The position numbers and the translations under genes are program-made. Below the pieces are notes generated by a model. It did no database searches. It was not told where the DNA came from and worked only from the letters and a program-made list of their open reading frames with translations. From Lineus longissimus (Eukaryota > Nemertea > Pilidiophora > Heteronemertea > Lineidae), in contig NC_088321.1 in assembly GCF_910592395.1 (NCBI RefSeq), positions 7,070,001 through 7,134,000 on the forward strand: a DNA stretch of 64,000 nucleotides, given 5' to 3'. How positions within the stretch are numbered: the first letter of the stretch is position 1; every line of letters starts with the position of its first letter. Below are positions 21,993 to 35,949 of the stretch, one piece after another.

Positions 21993-22339
21993 CTGAGTAA
22001 AATGATAATTGTTATTGCGTTGCTGCAAACAGGTGTACATGTAAGTGCAGAAATGATTTAGGATAGAAGACAATTATTATTAAACCCAGCTCGTCAATGT
22101 TGTAAGACTGGCTATTACCCATCATGACTGTGATTAGAATGAGATCACAGAAATATAAAATTAGTATTTTTGACGATAACACAAAAATATCATATTATTC
22201 AGAAAAAAAAGATAGCTGCCTGTCATCTCAAGTTGTATATGTAAGAGATGGAGGGGCTGAAAGTATCTAAGATTCCTGATATAGGATTAATTGATAAACA
22301 TCTAGCACGGTGACTATTGTATGTTTTACACAGCCCTAA

Positions 22340-22640
22340 ATCAAGTAGGACGTGCCGAAAATGTCTGTATCAAAAAAATCTCGTCATAAGCCGGCATGCA
22401 ATTTCAATCACTTGATCGTTTATAACCGCGCAACCCCATATATTATTGCTAACTTCAGATTGGTTTAAGGAATTGATACTGAACTTGAGGCATTGATTGT
22501 CTCACCAAAACCAACGCGGCTTCGTTGGTGCATAGTGCATTTACACTGTAAAGTACGGTTCATTCTAAACCCAGGTGTTTTGGAAGGCTTACTGGACTTT
22601 GCGCAATATTTCGCCAAAAAAGTATTCTACGCAACGGTCC
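22340..22640 (+). repeat. dispersed repeat, shared with 23590-23900 and 10893-11005
   Basis: Segments share GACGTGCCGAAAATGTC, AGCCGGCATGCAATTTCAAT, ATTGCTAACTTC, GTCTCACCAAAACC and CATAGTGCATTTACACTGTA. The copy near 10.9 kb has only the last part. It lies in the kinase intron. Confidence 0.75.
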
Positions 22641-23589
22641 CTAGGTGACTTTCCTATTCATAATACACAGCCTGTCCATCCTAGATCGTGGTTACATGGG
22701 GAGTAATCGTTGTAAAATTAGGCCAAACGCAAAGACAGTTTACCCGGGTACCACTATGTTTACGATGCGAACAAGCCGTGTAAGTCATTATCAGCATTTT
22801 TTTCATTGAACATTTGCGGGTACAGCGTCACAGGGAGCAGCATTGAACGGTAAACAGGTTCACATCATATTCAGACAACAGCTTGTAACGGCCATACAGG
22901 AAACGATTCGTATCAACAAAACTACAGGCCGTATCGTCTGTTTCATGTTTTTTTGCATTACGCCCCCTGGTGCCAAACAAAGAATAATTTTGAAACGAAA
23001 TTTGGTGTGAATTTGTAAACAAAGTTTTAAGTCCAGACCTCAAGCGGTTATGGGTACACACTACATTTATTATCAAATTGCTAATGCATTAAAAAGTTGA
23101 ATTGGTCAAGTTTAGCGCCCCATAGATTTTTACCTGACGTGCCGATGAAAATCAATTTCAGGCAGATAATACAGCCCGGGGTTAGATCTTCAAACCATAG
23201 AAATTTTGTTGTGGGCTGACCGTGATGATTACCAGATTGGGGGTCTGAAGTTTTGGGGGGTCATTTTCGACCATTTGTGACTGGTGAATCGACTTATCAG
23301 CCAATGAGGGGTTAATTTGGCCATTGGGACCACAAAACTTAGGCTCCTAAACTGAAACGTCGTCATCGTTTTCTTCTAGTGGAAAGGAAATTCATGATTT
23401 TGATTTTTAAAAACACGTATTCATAATGGAAAACACATCCATACTGGTGACTGACACCATGTATCGAACTTGACGTACCGGGGTAAAATATAATGGTCGC
23501 TCCTCCATTTCGCTCGTTTCGTTTCGTTGCGCAAAGTCCAGTAAGCCGTTTTGGAATATCGTTCTGATTACGCATAAATCAAGTACACC

Positions 23590-23900
23590 TATAGGGCGTG
23601 CCGAAAATATCCGTATCAAAAACGTCGTCATGAGCCGGCGTGCGATTTCAATCACTTGTTCACTGCACAGTTTTGACTAATGAGACGTTATAGGTGACAT
23701 ACTACGCGTTTATAACCAACCTCATATTATTGCTAACTTCGGAGTGCTTTAAGGAATTGATACCGAACTGGAGGCATTAGGTGTCTCACCAAAACCGCAA
23801 GGGTAGAGCTAAACTGTAGACCAAGACCGACGAGGCTTCGTTGGCGCCTAGTGCATTTACACTATAAAGTATGGTTCATTATAAATCCAGGTGTTTTAGA
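23590..23900 (+). repeat. dispersed repeat, second intronic copy
   Basis: Matches 22340-22640 with small insertions, including CGTGCCGAAAATATCCGTAT, GAGCCGGCGTGCGATTTCAA and CCTAGTGCATTTACACTATA. Confidence 0.75.
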
Positions 23901-25236
23901 ATATCATATCCTCATCGTTCCCAAATACCCACAAGTAACGTTGTTTAGTACTTAAAATGGTTACGGTCAAAGTGTACTATACGAGACGCATGGCCATCAT
24001 TCTAGGCTGTCTGGTTTACTATATTACAATTATCAAAAATACATACAATAAAATAACTATAGAAAAATGTACTGTTTTCTGTTGTTGTAGTGAATTTTTT
24101 ACAAGTAATACAATGCCCTTCCTGCCCCAAAGTAGGTCAAAGCAATTAAATGCATCAGCAAATTTTACGCTGGTTTCTGATTGGAACCCTGTTGAAGGCC
24201 CTTGCTTGTCGACATTTTCATTTGGCTGAACCCATGGCAAGCTGATCTGCGCGAGACTTTTAGGCAGGAAATGGGGGAGGGGATGGAGAAGGTTCATTTT
24301 ATCATGCGGTGAAGACGTAAAAAAGTAGGCTAACGTGCTAAGGTGCAAAATCCTCTTTAAAGTATTAACTTGTGACTCATCTGTAAAACGTCGCTTAGCT
24401 ATATTGATGAATTTATATCATGGCGTGACGTCTCATCATGTATCTGATCACGTTACTAGCTAAATCTGCGATAAAACGGTGATTGCGACGAGGTCGGGCC
24501 TCTGCAAAAAAGTTTTCCTTGAAATAATGTTACATTTCATTATATTTATGCGTTGTTTTATATTTATATCGTATTTATTTAGCTCATCAAGTTGATAAAG
24601 AATATTAGTAGCTGATTTTAACGTTTAACTAGTCTTTTTGAAAAAAGGTGTTTCGAATCAAGCTTAACTCTTTCAGCCCGCGGACTGTATACAGTAGGGC
24701 ATGCTTGATCTAAAAGCCGTGGACCGTATATACACGTTCGCAGTTTAAAACTCCCGCTGTAATTTTTGCGTCACCAGCAGGCTAGCTAGCGGGGCTTCGG
24801 GAAAGAACTGCCAGATCGCTTTTGCTCCGATTCCAATCATTTGTAGTTTCGTCAGTTGATCGTAGATGGCACTCTGAGCTGTGATCTATCGTCTGCGCTG
24901 AGAACTCCGATTTAAGAATGGGGTAAAATCAAATCAAATCAAATCACATCACTGCTGTAGGTAAAGTTACATTTTATTCGTGTATCTATATTGGCCCTTA
25001 CAGACAGTTCTGGTGTATCAGTAATGCATCTTAGTGGATTTTGGAACTTTCACCAAATTTTGTTTGTGTACATATGTTCTTGCCTATTCTTCGGAAAATT
25101 TTGAAGGACAAAAAGGCTGATATTTCTTGTGGGTTACTAAAATTTCTGTGTGATTGACTTTATGGATATGTTTATGTTCATAAAAAGAAGAATGAAGGAG
25201 CTACACAGGGACATCAAGTTTGCTGATATGGGCAGA

Positions 25237-25274
25237 AAGAAAGAAAAAAAGCATTCATGCTTTTTTTCTTTCTT
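25237..25274. repeat. palindrome in kinase intron
   Basis: AAGAAAGAAAAAAAGCAT and its complement with a 2-nt centre. Function unknown. Confidence 0.75.
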
Positions 25275-25741
25275 AAAACCGTCTTTTTCAGTAAAAACGC
25301 TACGGTTTTCAGATTAACGCGTGTAAAAAGGGATACGACTGCGAGTTAAAAGAAATAGTTTAGGCGCTAATGACGTCACCGATGGCGGATTTGCACTGAA
25401 GTTAAAGTCGATTCTTGTAGAGAATCGACTCAAAGTTGCGAGTAGACATCGGCACAAACAGATTGAATAAATCATTTTCATTAACTTTTCATTTAATTTT
25501 TTTTCAATGCTCGATGCCTTTTTCTGGCGAATATACTGGTAGTAGCTGCAATCCATGAATTTGATTATGTTCGAATCATTTATAAGATTAACTGCAGGGG
25601 TACGCATTTAAAGATTAGCACTTGTAAAACCTTTGAACTCCATATGTCATGTTCACGGATTAAGACATTTAAAGAGATGTTAACGATATTGACCGATCTG
25701 ATTTTTATATTATCAACCTGATCATGTTTTGGCCTACTTAC

Positions 25742-25868
25742 GTTTGATATCCCGATGGGCTATGTGCTTCTCATGGAGGAACTTAACGCCACAGAGTATC
25801 TGATGCGTGTAGTTCCTTAGGTTATCTTCAGGAAGAGGTGTTTTTTTAATCTTCCCTGCCAAAGATCC
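25742..25868 (-). CDS. MAP3K-like kinase, catalytic-loop exon
   Basis: This 127-bp minus-strand exon enters in phase 0 and ends one base into a codon. It encodes GSLAGKIKKTPLPEDNLRNY, the helix E segment ILCGVKFLHEK, and the catalytic loop HRDIK. The acceptor is TTTGATAG. A second AG lies 13 bp into the exon, but using it would break the frame and lose GSLAG, so the first was chosen. The donor is C|GTAAGT. The leftover C joins CC of the next exon to make proline, giving HRDIKPANVLL. In many MEKK kinases this position is glycine, so the P is a mild variant within the active-kinase consensus. Confidence 0.95.
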
Positions 25869-26114
25869 CTATCAAACAATCAATCAATCGTTAAGTATAT
25901 GGTAGTTGCTAAATTCATCCGCAACGTGTTTTGATATTTTGAAGATCATTATTTTGTAAAACACATCACACCAGGCTGACTATTGCCTTCAAATTAATGA
26001 GCTACCCAGACTCGTATGTCGGTTCGGGAATGTGGCACTTTTCAAAACGGACCAGAGACTGACTATATATTGGGCACGCAACTAATTCAATTGTTTGCAG
26101 TAATTGGATCTTAC

Positions 26115-26255
26115 CCCGGTCATATATTCCATTCCAATGTAAAACTTGCCGGAATCCACATCAATATGCTCAAAGAAATACCGAACGATATTCGGATGGT
26201 CGAATCGACTGAGCTCGCGCATTATTCTCACCTCAACCTCAAAGTCTTTATCTTC
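26115..26255 (-). CDS. MAP3K-like kinase, helix C and hinge exon
   Basis: This minus-strand exon of exactly 47 codons has acceptor TTTTGCAG and donor GGG|GTAAGA, phase 0 on both sides. It encodes EDKDFEVEVRIMRELSRFDH, then PNIVRYFFEH and FYIGMEYMTG. The segment E-V-x-x-M-R-E-L followed by H-P-N-I-V-x-Y is the helix C and beta-4 signature of MAP3K (MEKK-like) kinases, and GMEYMTG is the hinge. The glutamate that pairs with the catalytic lysine is in this exon. The following exon supplies GSLAGKIKK, giving MEYMTGGSL, a common sequence in this family. Confidence 0.95.
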
Positions 26256-26448
26256 CTGCAAAATGAAATTTGTTTATAACAATTATTAACTAACGATTTC
26301 TGTCACAGAAACATGCGACCATGACCACATGTGGCAAAATCAACTTTTGTGAGCTCTCGGTTGCCATCATAGGTCAACCTCTCCATCCGGGAACTACTTG
26401 ATTAGCAATTAAAATTTGTTGCACCGCAGACCCTAGTAATACCCTTAC

Positions 26449-26513
26449 AGGCGCAGGTGGCAGAGCGTCGGTCTTATGATCAAGAGGTTGTGGGTTTGAT
26501 TCCCGGCTGAGTC
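26449..26513 (+). repeat. tRNA-like relic (SINE head or tRNA pseudogene)
   Basis: An A-box-like GGTGGCAGAGCG and a B-box-like GGGTTTGATTCCC are correctly spaced. No clean acceptor stem was found, so it is not called a functional tRNA. Confidence 0.45.
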
Positions 26514-29500
26514 GCCACATAGAAACTTCCTACTGGTCAAGTTCGATTGAGCGTTATATAGTGGCTTCTTTTTGAAACCCATAATATTGCAAATGTAAAC
26601 AATTTCATAATAGACATACAGTTCGCTAAATCCTTTTCCTATTTTGAAATATCAACTCTAAAGCGTCCTGCAACCGGGCGGTTTTCATTGCTGCGACCTG
26701 CGATCACAATAGAATGCGAGAAAAATCTCTGCGATGGTAAAGAATCGGTTTTAGCTGCGCCCTGCAATGATCAAGTCACACGTCAGCAATCACCGGTTTT
26801 ACCCCGAGAAGAGAGGTATTTGTATCGTTAATCGTAGTCATAATTGCAAACCGTTGCGATGAAAATCATTTGTTTGCAGGGTGGTGGCGAGACGAGGTCG
26901 AGTGCCTTGCGATATTGCTGAGCTCGCACTGTAACGGAAGCATCATGACGCAAGAACGTGTGAAAACTAGATGTAGTGAAATGGGACAGCGTCATGTGCA
27001 CTGCCTGTTCTCGATAGACTGTTCTGTATTCCTTGTTCTAACGGATTCGACTGTTTGCAGCACAGAAACTCAACAGTAAACTTCATTACTGCCGGTGTAA
27101 CAGCCTTAAATTTCCTTAAGGAAGATGTTTTCTTCGCTATTTATATGGTGATATATTAAGGAAGGAAGGGTTATATGAAGACGTATGATATTCATGATGA
27201 CGAAGTTGCAAGCAGTAGAAAAGGATATATGGGACCACCATAAAATGTTGACGTTTTTATGGGATGACAGGTCAATCATTTTTGGCGTGGCCACCGATTT
27301 TTTTGCACGGAAAATTACCGATTTTTTAGGCTCGGGCACCGGCGTTTTTGGACCCTCAAAACCGACACTTTAGTCGCTCCGTCATTTTAGACGTGCGACA
27401 ACCATTCTATACTGTAACCTGTTGCCCATCTGGCGGTAAAGTCGGCTCGATGGCTCAAGCATATTTTGTTATTCCTGTTATCAGTATGAACCTTATTGGC
27501 AGTATTTTATGCCCCTTATTGTAATTTAGTATTCGGTTGAATTGGAACAAGATAAGTTTATTGATAAAATTGTGTTAATCATGTTAATTTGTGTCCAGTG
27601 TTGGTGTAGGATCCTTAGAAGCAATGCATATAAAACTTGTTTCGTTTAACGATAGAAGTTTGCAATGAGTAGTGGGACAAACAACGTATATGAGGTGAAA
27701 ATCGGCAGCCGCAGCAACCTGTGATAATTTCGTTTGAAGGATGGCCACGTTAAATGTGTGCACTATATCACAATCTGCACTTTGAAATCACCTTTTAGAG
27801 TGAACCAACAACTTTTATCAATGATTATATACACGTATTAACCCATAAAATGGAACAAATCTTCTTGTAACAACGCTTGAAATCACCCGCCAGGTATTTT
27901 TTTTCGGAAACGTCTCGAATTTCCGGCCAGCAGGCTTCGCACGCATTCCTTATTGACCAATCAGCGTCTATCGCAGATCGAAAGTAGTACTTAAGAAATC
28001 AATGCGTGGTCTCACTGCCCAGTAGCGCAATCGGAATGTAGTTAATCTGATATCATGATTTAAAGCTGTTCCTGCCGAATTTTCTAATGAACTTTGTCGG
28101 AGCCAGATATGCACAGCAGCTTGAACCTGGGCATCCAATTAAGCCCTGTCACGCCCTGGCAGACGGTGAAATTAGGACAAAACTACCCCCAATACTTCAG
28201 AACCCCCCTCCCCCTCCCCCCCCCAATTACTGAAATGTTAATGGTCTTCACCTGCCATAATTCTTTCGATTATATGCCCTGGGACCTTACAGATATTAGG
28301 TTCGAATGAGATATTTGAAAAAAAGTTATGTCGGTTGATATCGAAGGGAAAATGGCTTAAAATAAATAAGACAGTGGTGTGTAGTCAGCACTCCAGTAAA
28401 ATTTTCAACTCACGACATATCGCGCGATGTTGTTCAAACGTGGTCAATGTGACATCGAGATCCAAAGGCTTTGTTCAATTCTGATATGAACGATGGCGCA
28501 AGGCTCGCCTGTGTTTCTGCCATTATTGTTTACATGAGTAAAAGCTCCAGCCTCGCCCCAAGACATTGCGCCTCCGCCAATTCCTGACGCAAGGTCGGAT
28601 TGTTGCTACGTTTGACTGGAGCGATGGTCGACCACCCAAATATCGCGAGATCTCGCAGAGAGGCGCATGGTTTTACCAGGCTGGAAAAGCTCATTTCGTC
28701 GCGGGAACTTTGTTAATTATGTAAAATTATGTAAATATCTAATTTAATTACAATGTATTTCTGCTTTTCTCGATAATAAACTAAATATGAAAAATTCAAA
28801 TCTATTGATGAAACATGGGAATCGAAACGAAAACCAGGGCCAATGTAGTAAAAACTGAGGTCAGTTGTTGTCGCAGTCAAAATACATTTAGTCCCTCTGG
28901 TGGACTACGATGGTCCCTATTGTATGGTACACTTCGGGACACTTAACAGGAAAAAAATCAACTGAGTGCAAAATGTGCTGAACACAACAGATGATTATTT
29001 TATTGATGCATTTGCAGAAGAAATTGGGACAGTGTTTCTCCCATACCTAGATATATCTGTCAGGTGTGGGGAAATAAAGGTTTTAGTGGAGCAATAAGTT
29101 CCTACGGGGCTAAACAGGACAGTATGGGACAATACGGAGCAGGCTATAATATAACTGTTATTTTAACGGTAATGCGAGCTGCTAAACAATTCGTTATGAG
29201 ACATGTATATGCCTCTTAGCGTGCTTTTATTTTCATGACTGACACTGCAAAGCCGCAATTAATCATAAAAAAGGATATTTTAACCTATCATGATCTCCAT
29301 GAGTAGGGCAATACGGGATGCCTCCAGCCCCTCCCCCCAAAAAAATATTTTTTGGTCAGAACACGAGGTATAAAGCCCTCAATTTTCAAATGAAATTAAT
29401 GGAAAGTCACCCAACAGTTAAACAACTTGTAGAAGGCAGGTTCCTTGCACAGTCCACCCTTTACATGACCTACTAAGGTTGTCCCCGAGGATACCCCAAA

Positions 29501-31254
29501 GATTCCACCCAAGAGCTTTTTCCATACTTCTGGTTGTCTGCTTAACCCCTAAGAGGTTTTATTTTACCCTTCCTTGCATAATTAATCGGAAAAATAAATA
29601 AGTGTCATGAGAGTTGGTTCCGCGGATAGTTATGTGTATTTGTTATATAGGATTCAATATGGAGATATTATCATTATTGACTAAAAATTATTCCAGGGTG
29701 AAAATATAACTAATACCGATCACCACTTCTTTTCAAATCTCGAAAATAGTGAGAAATCTTCGTCACGTGCCACCATACTCGTATGAAGCTAACTACATGG
29801 CCCCAGTAAACAATCTAGCCTACCTTACCAAATCAAAGTAACAGTTACAGTTTTAGCAGGTTATCTATCAATCTGCAGGGCTGCTTACCCTAAAAAAATT
29901 TTATGTGTAAGATTTCCAAAAAATGTGTGTATTTTCCCTAAAAATTGTGTAGACATAAGGAATTTTATGTGTAAGATTACTAACAAAATGTGTAGAAATA
30001 AACAACAACGTAATGTACTAATTTCAGCAGTTTATTATCAAAATTTAATCCTTGTACATCACTACAATAAGCAGATCATAGTTTTGAGATTCATGTAAAA
30101 TCAAGGAGGAATCATCCCCACGGAAAACATTTGAAACCAAGAAGCATGTTTATGTAATGTACATGTCAATGCATGTAGGCCTACATAGCACACGCCACAG
30201 GGTCACTGACATACGCTCATGCGTTCAACATGGTGCCATTCAAGCCAAGAATTTTCAAATATCATGCTGTAAAAAAAGAATCTTGACTGATATTCGCTTC
30301 TGCACATAATATGCACTTGACCTGGGGTGTTATGGATGGCATAATTCCGTTTAGAAATCAGGAAATCCAGATTATCGGTGACTGCGTACCTGTCACATTG
30401 CTGCGAATACCGCGCTCGGCGATAATGGCGGACTCGGGATTGTTCGGCGGTCAGTCGGTGAAGTTCGGAGCGCGCCAAATGAGGCTGAGTACATGGAGTA
30501 ACCATGGAGAAAGCACGCGGGCACAGGAAACTCCGGCAGGTCGGCAATACTTGTAAGGGTCGGATGGAGGGGGCTGAATTAAAAGAGTGGGGGCACGGGG
30601 TGGGTTACGTACAAATCACAAAAAAAACGCATAGAACACACTTTATAGAAACGTATTCTGACATTTATTTAGCGTATTTTGAGGAAAAATAATTACGTAC
30701 AAACTTGGAGAAAAAACGTAGAGCGTAGAAACCAATTCTGTCTACGTATAAAATACGCAAATTACGTACAAGTACGAAGCCCTGAATCTGTCATAATAGC
30801 ATTATGCTATAATTATAAACGCTCGGTCTCAGCAAGGTAAAAATTCGGACACCCATTAATTTTCCTATCATGCTAAAATCGCCTCGAAAATGTTTGCATG
30901 TTTAATGTTTGTAATATACTACTAGTAATAGATGAAACAAGGCCAGCCTGTTAGCAGAAATAAAATCACGATTGAGCTGTATTATGTCCTCACCCTGGAC
31001 AATCAGCTCACTATATAGCCGAGAATCTTATCTTGATATTTAGTTCTGGTTCTGGTTGATTAATTCGCAGTCCTCCAGAGGGGAGTTTAACCCAACTAAT
31101 TCAAGCCCTGGGAGAATGGCTATATCACATATAAAGAGAAAACAGCCAACAAGTTCGCTCCTGTAGAATGGACAGTAAGACATGCAATTTATTTTGAAGT
31201 AAATAATTCGGCGAGATACTCGGTAATGCACGCATAAAATCAAAGCACATTTTT
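26514..31254. other. kinase intron, largely unassigned
   Basis: Part of the intron between the glycine-loop and helix-C exons. Segments 26668-26882 have weak inverted ends (CCTGCAA...GGTTTTCATTGC). 29880-30000 has repeated TTTTATGTGTAAGATT. No coding region is supported. Confidence 0.45.
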
Positions 31255-31305
31255 AGCTCACCTCTTAGCAGAGGTGAGCTTATCCCATACCGTGGCGTCC
31301 GTCGT

Positions 31306-31364
<59 letters not shown>

Positions 31365-32414
31365 CGTCGTCGTCCGTCGTCCGTTAGCAGGGCACGTTTC
31401 GTAACTGTTAGAGCTATTGAGTTGAAACTTGGTACACATGTACCCTTATGTAATGACACCTTGGAGACCAAGTTTCGGTCCGATTCGTTTCATGGTTTGG
31501 CCACCAGGGGGCCAAACGTTAAAAGTGAAAATATGCAATATCTCCCTTAATAGTAGTGGGGAAATTTTGAAAAAAATATGGTAGGTACTTCTAGCAAAGG
31601 TGCATCATATATCCTCCGGGTTTTTGATTTGACCTCCTTTTCAAGGTCACAGAGGTCAAATGGTGTAAATTGGCCGTTCGGATGTAACGATGGCACGTTT
31701 CTAAACTGCAATGACTATTCATACCAAATTTGGTACACATTTACCTCTTAGTCAGGTGATCTCAGGGACTGAAGTTTGGTCCAATATGATTCACCACTTG
31801 ACCACCAGGGGGCAAAATCCAAAAACCTTAAAAATGTGATTATTCCTTAACTTCTTGCCCGATTGCCACCAATTTGATATCATGGGTACATCTAACCACC
31901 ATACAGTATATGTCACACAGGTTTTTAATTTGACCTTCTTGTCAAGGTCACAGAGGTCAAATGGCGTAAATTCGCCGTCAGGCCGTAACTATGGCACGTT
32001 TCTTAACTGCAATGACTATTGATCACAAATTAAGTACACATGTACCCCTTGGTCAGGTGATCTCAGGTATCGAAGTTTGGTGCGATCTGATTTGCCGTTT
32101 GGCCTCCAGGGAGGGGGCCAAATCCTAAATTCTTCAAAATGCCATTATTCCTAGTAATGACTTGCCCGATTGGCACCAATTTTATATCATAGGTAAATCT
32201 AATTCTAACAACCATTCGATGTGTCACCCGGGTCTTCTTTGATTTGACCTACTTTGCAAGGTCACAGAGGTCGAATGTACTGTAAATTGGCCATTTTGGG
32301 GAAATTGTAATTGCTTGGACCTACATCAAACCTAACACTACATGACACAATACAATGCTCTTTATCCATCTTTCCTCCACATGAGGTGAGCACAATGGCC
32401 CTGGCCATTTCATT
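31255..32414 (+). mobile_element. family A Helitron-like element, copy 3
   Basis: This full-length copy lies in the kinase intron between the glycine-loop and helix-C exons, antisense to the gene. It carries the longest GTC run in the window, about 20 units near 31304-31370. The 5' hairpin, core repeats and 3' palindrome agree with the other copies. Confidence 0.87.
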
Positions 32415-34362
32415 GAATCTGTTCGCTATATCCACATGACCAACAGGTGGAGCATTTTTCGCTGCATGTGATGCAAATCATACTTGGAGAGCGTGATTAC
32501 CAGATGGACACAATTATATTTCGTTGAAAAACTCCAACAACACAGTTTTTCAAACTTTACTGAGTAACCTTTTTCTCTCCCAAGCCAGGCCAGCTCAGCT
32601 AGCTGGAAAGCTTGCCTGATTCTCGGCCATCTGGCAAGTCTTCACATAATTGCCTCGGTGCGCCGTTTTCGACCCATGTATACAGTGACGGATTGATATA
32701 TGTTTCTGAGATGCATGACCCTCATACCTCGACGCAAGGACCCAACGCGCCGCGTAGCGGCAAAATAGCGAAGATGGCGAAACATTTATAACGGGTCACC
32801 GTGATCTCATTATGGACTTATAGCGCGATTATGGGGTTGTAAATATTTTGCTGTATATTGTCACGAGGAAAGAAAAGCGCGCGACTTAACGCCGACCTAT
32901 TTATGTAAAGTGATAATTAGATGGTATATAGTTCAGGAAATGTTGATTAATAATCATTCCATGTCGTCTTTTGAGAGCATTTTTAATTGTAAAAAATATA
33001 TGCCTACGTCACAGAGTGTCTGCATGATCATTTTTATCACAGTAGTCTCGCGCAGCCAGAAGTTCTTTACTTATTAGCCTGGCGCATGCCAGACTTTCTT
33101 TGTACGAGACGTTTTCAAGCACGATGTATGTGGGCAGAAGCAACACTGCGCAAGATTACCTCGAGCAGGGGCTAATAATAGATTATGCTAATGAGCATAC
33201 CTTCCTCATTGAGTTTTCCCAGAATGGTCCATATCGCCCGAAGCTCGGGACGGCATGGTTGTCTGTTGACTGTGCTTTAAGAGAGACTGGCACCATGCCT
33301 AGTCTCAGCACAGTCAACAGACACCCTATACCCCCTCACACTTAGAAACCACAAATGCCCACCCCTTCCTGCTACCTTAATACTTCTGGATCATGATCAG
33401 ATAATAAAAAAAGCTTAGAGTGTCTGTTTCTGGACATTTTATCACAAGAACATAGCACTTACACGTGAACGTGAAGTTATCGACTGTTTTCTCTCATTTT
33501 GGGGGAAAGGCTAATTACACCATATTGATATTCTCTTTTTAGGAATGACCATTTTAGAGGTGACACCGGCATTAATGAAATCTGCAAAACGACATTGTAT
33601 TTTGTTATGTCAGTCTAAAGTAAGCCTTGAAATAATCACAAGATCTTTAAGATCTTGAATCTCCTCGGTTTGTTCCATTGTACATGTTGAATTGGATGCA
33701 GCCAGTACTTCCTTGGCCGTTTCGGCTGAACATGGCCAACATTTCTCAATCGTCTTCTTTTTTCCTCAGTTTCGATCTTGCCCATGGCTCGCTGTTCTCT
33801 CTACTCGGCTTGTTAGAACTAACATTGTCGGAGTATTTTTATTTCAGTTACAATTCAGCCAAAGTTACAGGGAAGTAATTTAGGTGAACTCGTGGTCATG
33901 GTCGTTGGTCCATGCATCGCATTGATCAGTGAAAAGCTACCCTTAATAAAATGTCTAAGCCATAACGCGAGCCTTTTCTGAATCGTATTTAGTTTAAAAT
34001 TACCTAGCTTTTCTATTGGGAGAAGCAATGGCCGTGATGGCAGATGAGTTATGTGTGCAAACCTCCAAAGTTCAACTCAAAGGGTCTAGCTTGCCCTACC
34101 AAAACTGTTTTGTAAATTCGTTATCAAAAACATTACAACGATTCGGTAGCGCATTAAAGAAGCCGCTTCCAGGATGTTCATGAAGTGGAAGAAAGTTACA
34201 AGCGACTTTACTCAAAGTAGGTCAATGCAAAGTAAAATGTAGAGGTCAATTCGAAATACGAATGTATGTTTCTCTTTTTAACGACAGAATACACTTGCAC
34301 TCCCTTTACACTTAATCCTAATCGCACTATGGCTCAAAGTGATTATCTGACGTTGAACTAAC
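32415..34362. other. kinase intron, mostly unassigned
   Basis: Contains only the inverted repeat at 33260-33325 and the dispersed repeat at 33303-33395. Confidence 0.45.
33260..33325. repeat. short inverted repeat with dispersed-repeat arm
   Basis: Arms TGTCTGTTGACTGTGCT and AGCACAGTCAACAGACA enclose about 30 bp. The right arm is the start of the repeat also seen at 8706. Confidence 0.75.
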
Positions 34363-34520
34363 CTTGGTTGTTTCATTTGGTTGGAAAGTTATTTCCTTGA
34401 CCGCGATCTGTTCCTCCTCCATGTTATGTTGGTACAAGTGAACTGTGCCGAAACCACCTCTACCGAGGACATCCTTATTTCTCTTTTGATAATCCGAAAA
34501 GCTTCGCTTCTCCTTTGTGT
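34363..34520 (-). CDS. MAP3K-like kinase, glycine-loop exon
   Basis: This 158-bp minus-strand exon starts the kinase domain. It encodes the ATP-binding glycine-rich loop LGRGGFGTVHL and the catalytic lysine in IAVKEI about 20 residues later, the spacing expected for a eukaryotic protein kinase. The acceptor is TTTATTACAG and the donor AAG|GTTAGT. It enters in phase 1 and leaves in phase 0. The next exon, 26115-26255, continues in frame as NETTK-EDKDFEVEVRIM. The polypyrimidine and acceptor region lies just 35 bp from the end of a minus-strand family B transposon at 34556, so the 3' splice site has been brought close to a mobile element. Relationship to MAP3K/STE11 kinases is inferred from motifs across four exons. 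Confidence 0.93.
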
Positions 34521-35658
34521 CTGTAATAAATATCATAAAAGTCATGTCAAGTTTAAACAAGAGGCCCAAGGGCCTGGCGCTCAGCTGGATGACCTAATAT
34601 TAGGACTGAGGGTGTAAAGTAGTAAATATCAGCTTTATACTACTGTTTGAAGGTCAAGAGAACACGTTATACCACTAGGATTTCCAATGCAGAGCTGCCA
34701 GCTGGATGAAATATGATTGAACTAATCAGCCATGGTATGTAAATATTACAGGAGGCAACGGAAGATATCCCTAGTTCAGTATGTTGTATCGGTAGCTTTA
34801 CAGAAAAGAAGTGTCAGAGAGGATGAGACTTCTCCATGGACAACTGTGGTATGTCCAGGCTGGGTTGTACAGCACAAGGATACAAAATGCTCTCTGTAAT
34901 TGAGAGGTATCCTGATTTAACAGAGGTCAAAATAAATAGAAATGACCAGTTTGGGACTAACACCACTGTCTTTTTTTTGATAAGGTAGAGATTACAGGAG
35001 TCAACAAAATTAATTTTATTGAGAGAAATTGACCTGTCCTGCAGGTGATTGGATTTACAATACAAAGGGTCGTTTTCATATTTGAAAATCCCTTCATAAT
35101 CAAGGGCTACCTCTGACTAAAACAGCACCCATAAACAATAGACCACCAATTCGACCCCAGCTCCTAACTGCGGGAAAACCCAAGTCCAGCAACCAAAAGT
35201 AACAAAAAAATACATTTTTGTTTACATTTGAACTGCACACTTGCGTTTGTTTACAATTTCCCGCGAAATCTCGAAAATCAGGTGACCTGCAATCGTTGAT
35301 TGAAAATATCATTCATCTGGGTTCAGCAGGTCAGCAGGTATACCGGCTGTTCCAATCATCCCCCTACAGCCAGCTGTTCAAAAGGTAATGTAATTCACCC
35401 CACAGGGAGTGCAGGTAATTGAGTAAGCCCCTGCATAACTTAACAGCAATGGCTAGGCTTATGTGAGTGGTAAGGAGAATTGACAGTGTCCGATTAAAAA
35501 TCCCTCATTTCTGCTCCGCTGAAGTAAATTTTTGAATAAAACCAAGACGTTGCATCAGGGTAAGGTGTCACCACCATTCATGCAAAATTTCAAGGCGATC
35601 CAACGCCTCTAAGTGTGACTTTATTCGTCCCCCTTCTAATATTATTTATTAGAAAGAT

Positions 35659-35911
35659 TTAGACCAGCGATGACGTCATTTCTGGTGATTCCCTACGTTG
35701 TCCAATGAACGCTTTTTAAAGTGTGCCATTTGGCATGCATTAGCATGCAATGTATTTTATCAGCGCTGACAATTGCCGAACAGAATGCCGTAGCTCCGTC
35801 AATTTGCAATCAATTTTTATGGGAGTAACATTAATGTGTTGCTTAAAACGTCTACTTTTTAGCTCACCTCTTAGCAGAGGTGAGCTTATCCCATACCGTG
35901 GCGTCCGTCGT

Positions 35912-35949
<38 letters not shown>

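Noticed and set aside
27185-27373. 62-codon plus-strand frame ending in GSGTGVFGPSKPTL
   Set aside because: No domain or exon context; it lies within the kinase intron on the opposite strand.
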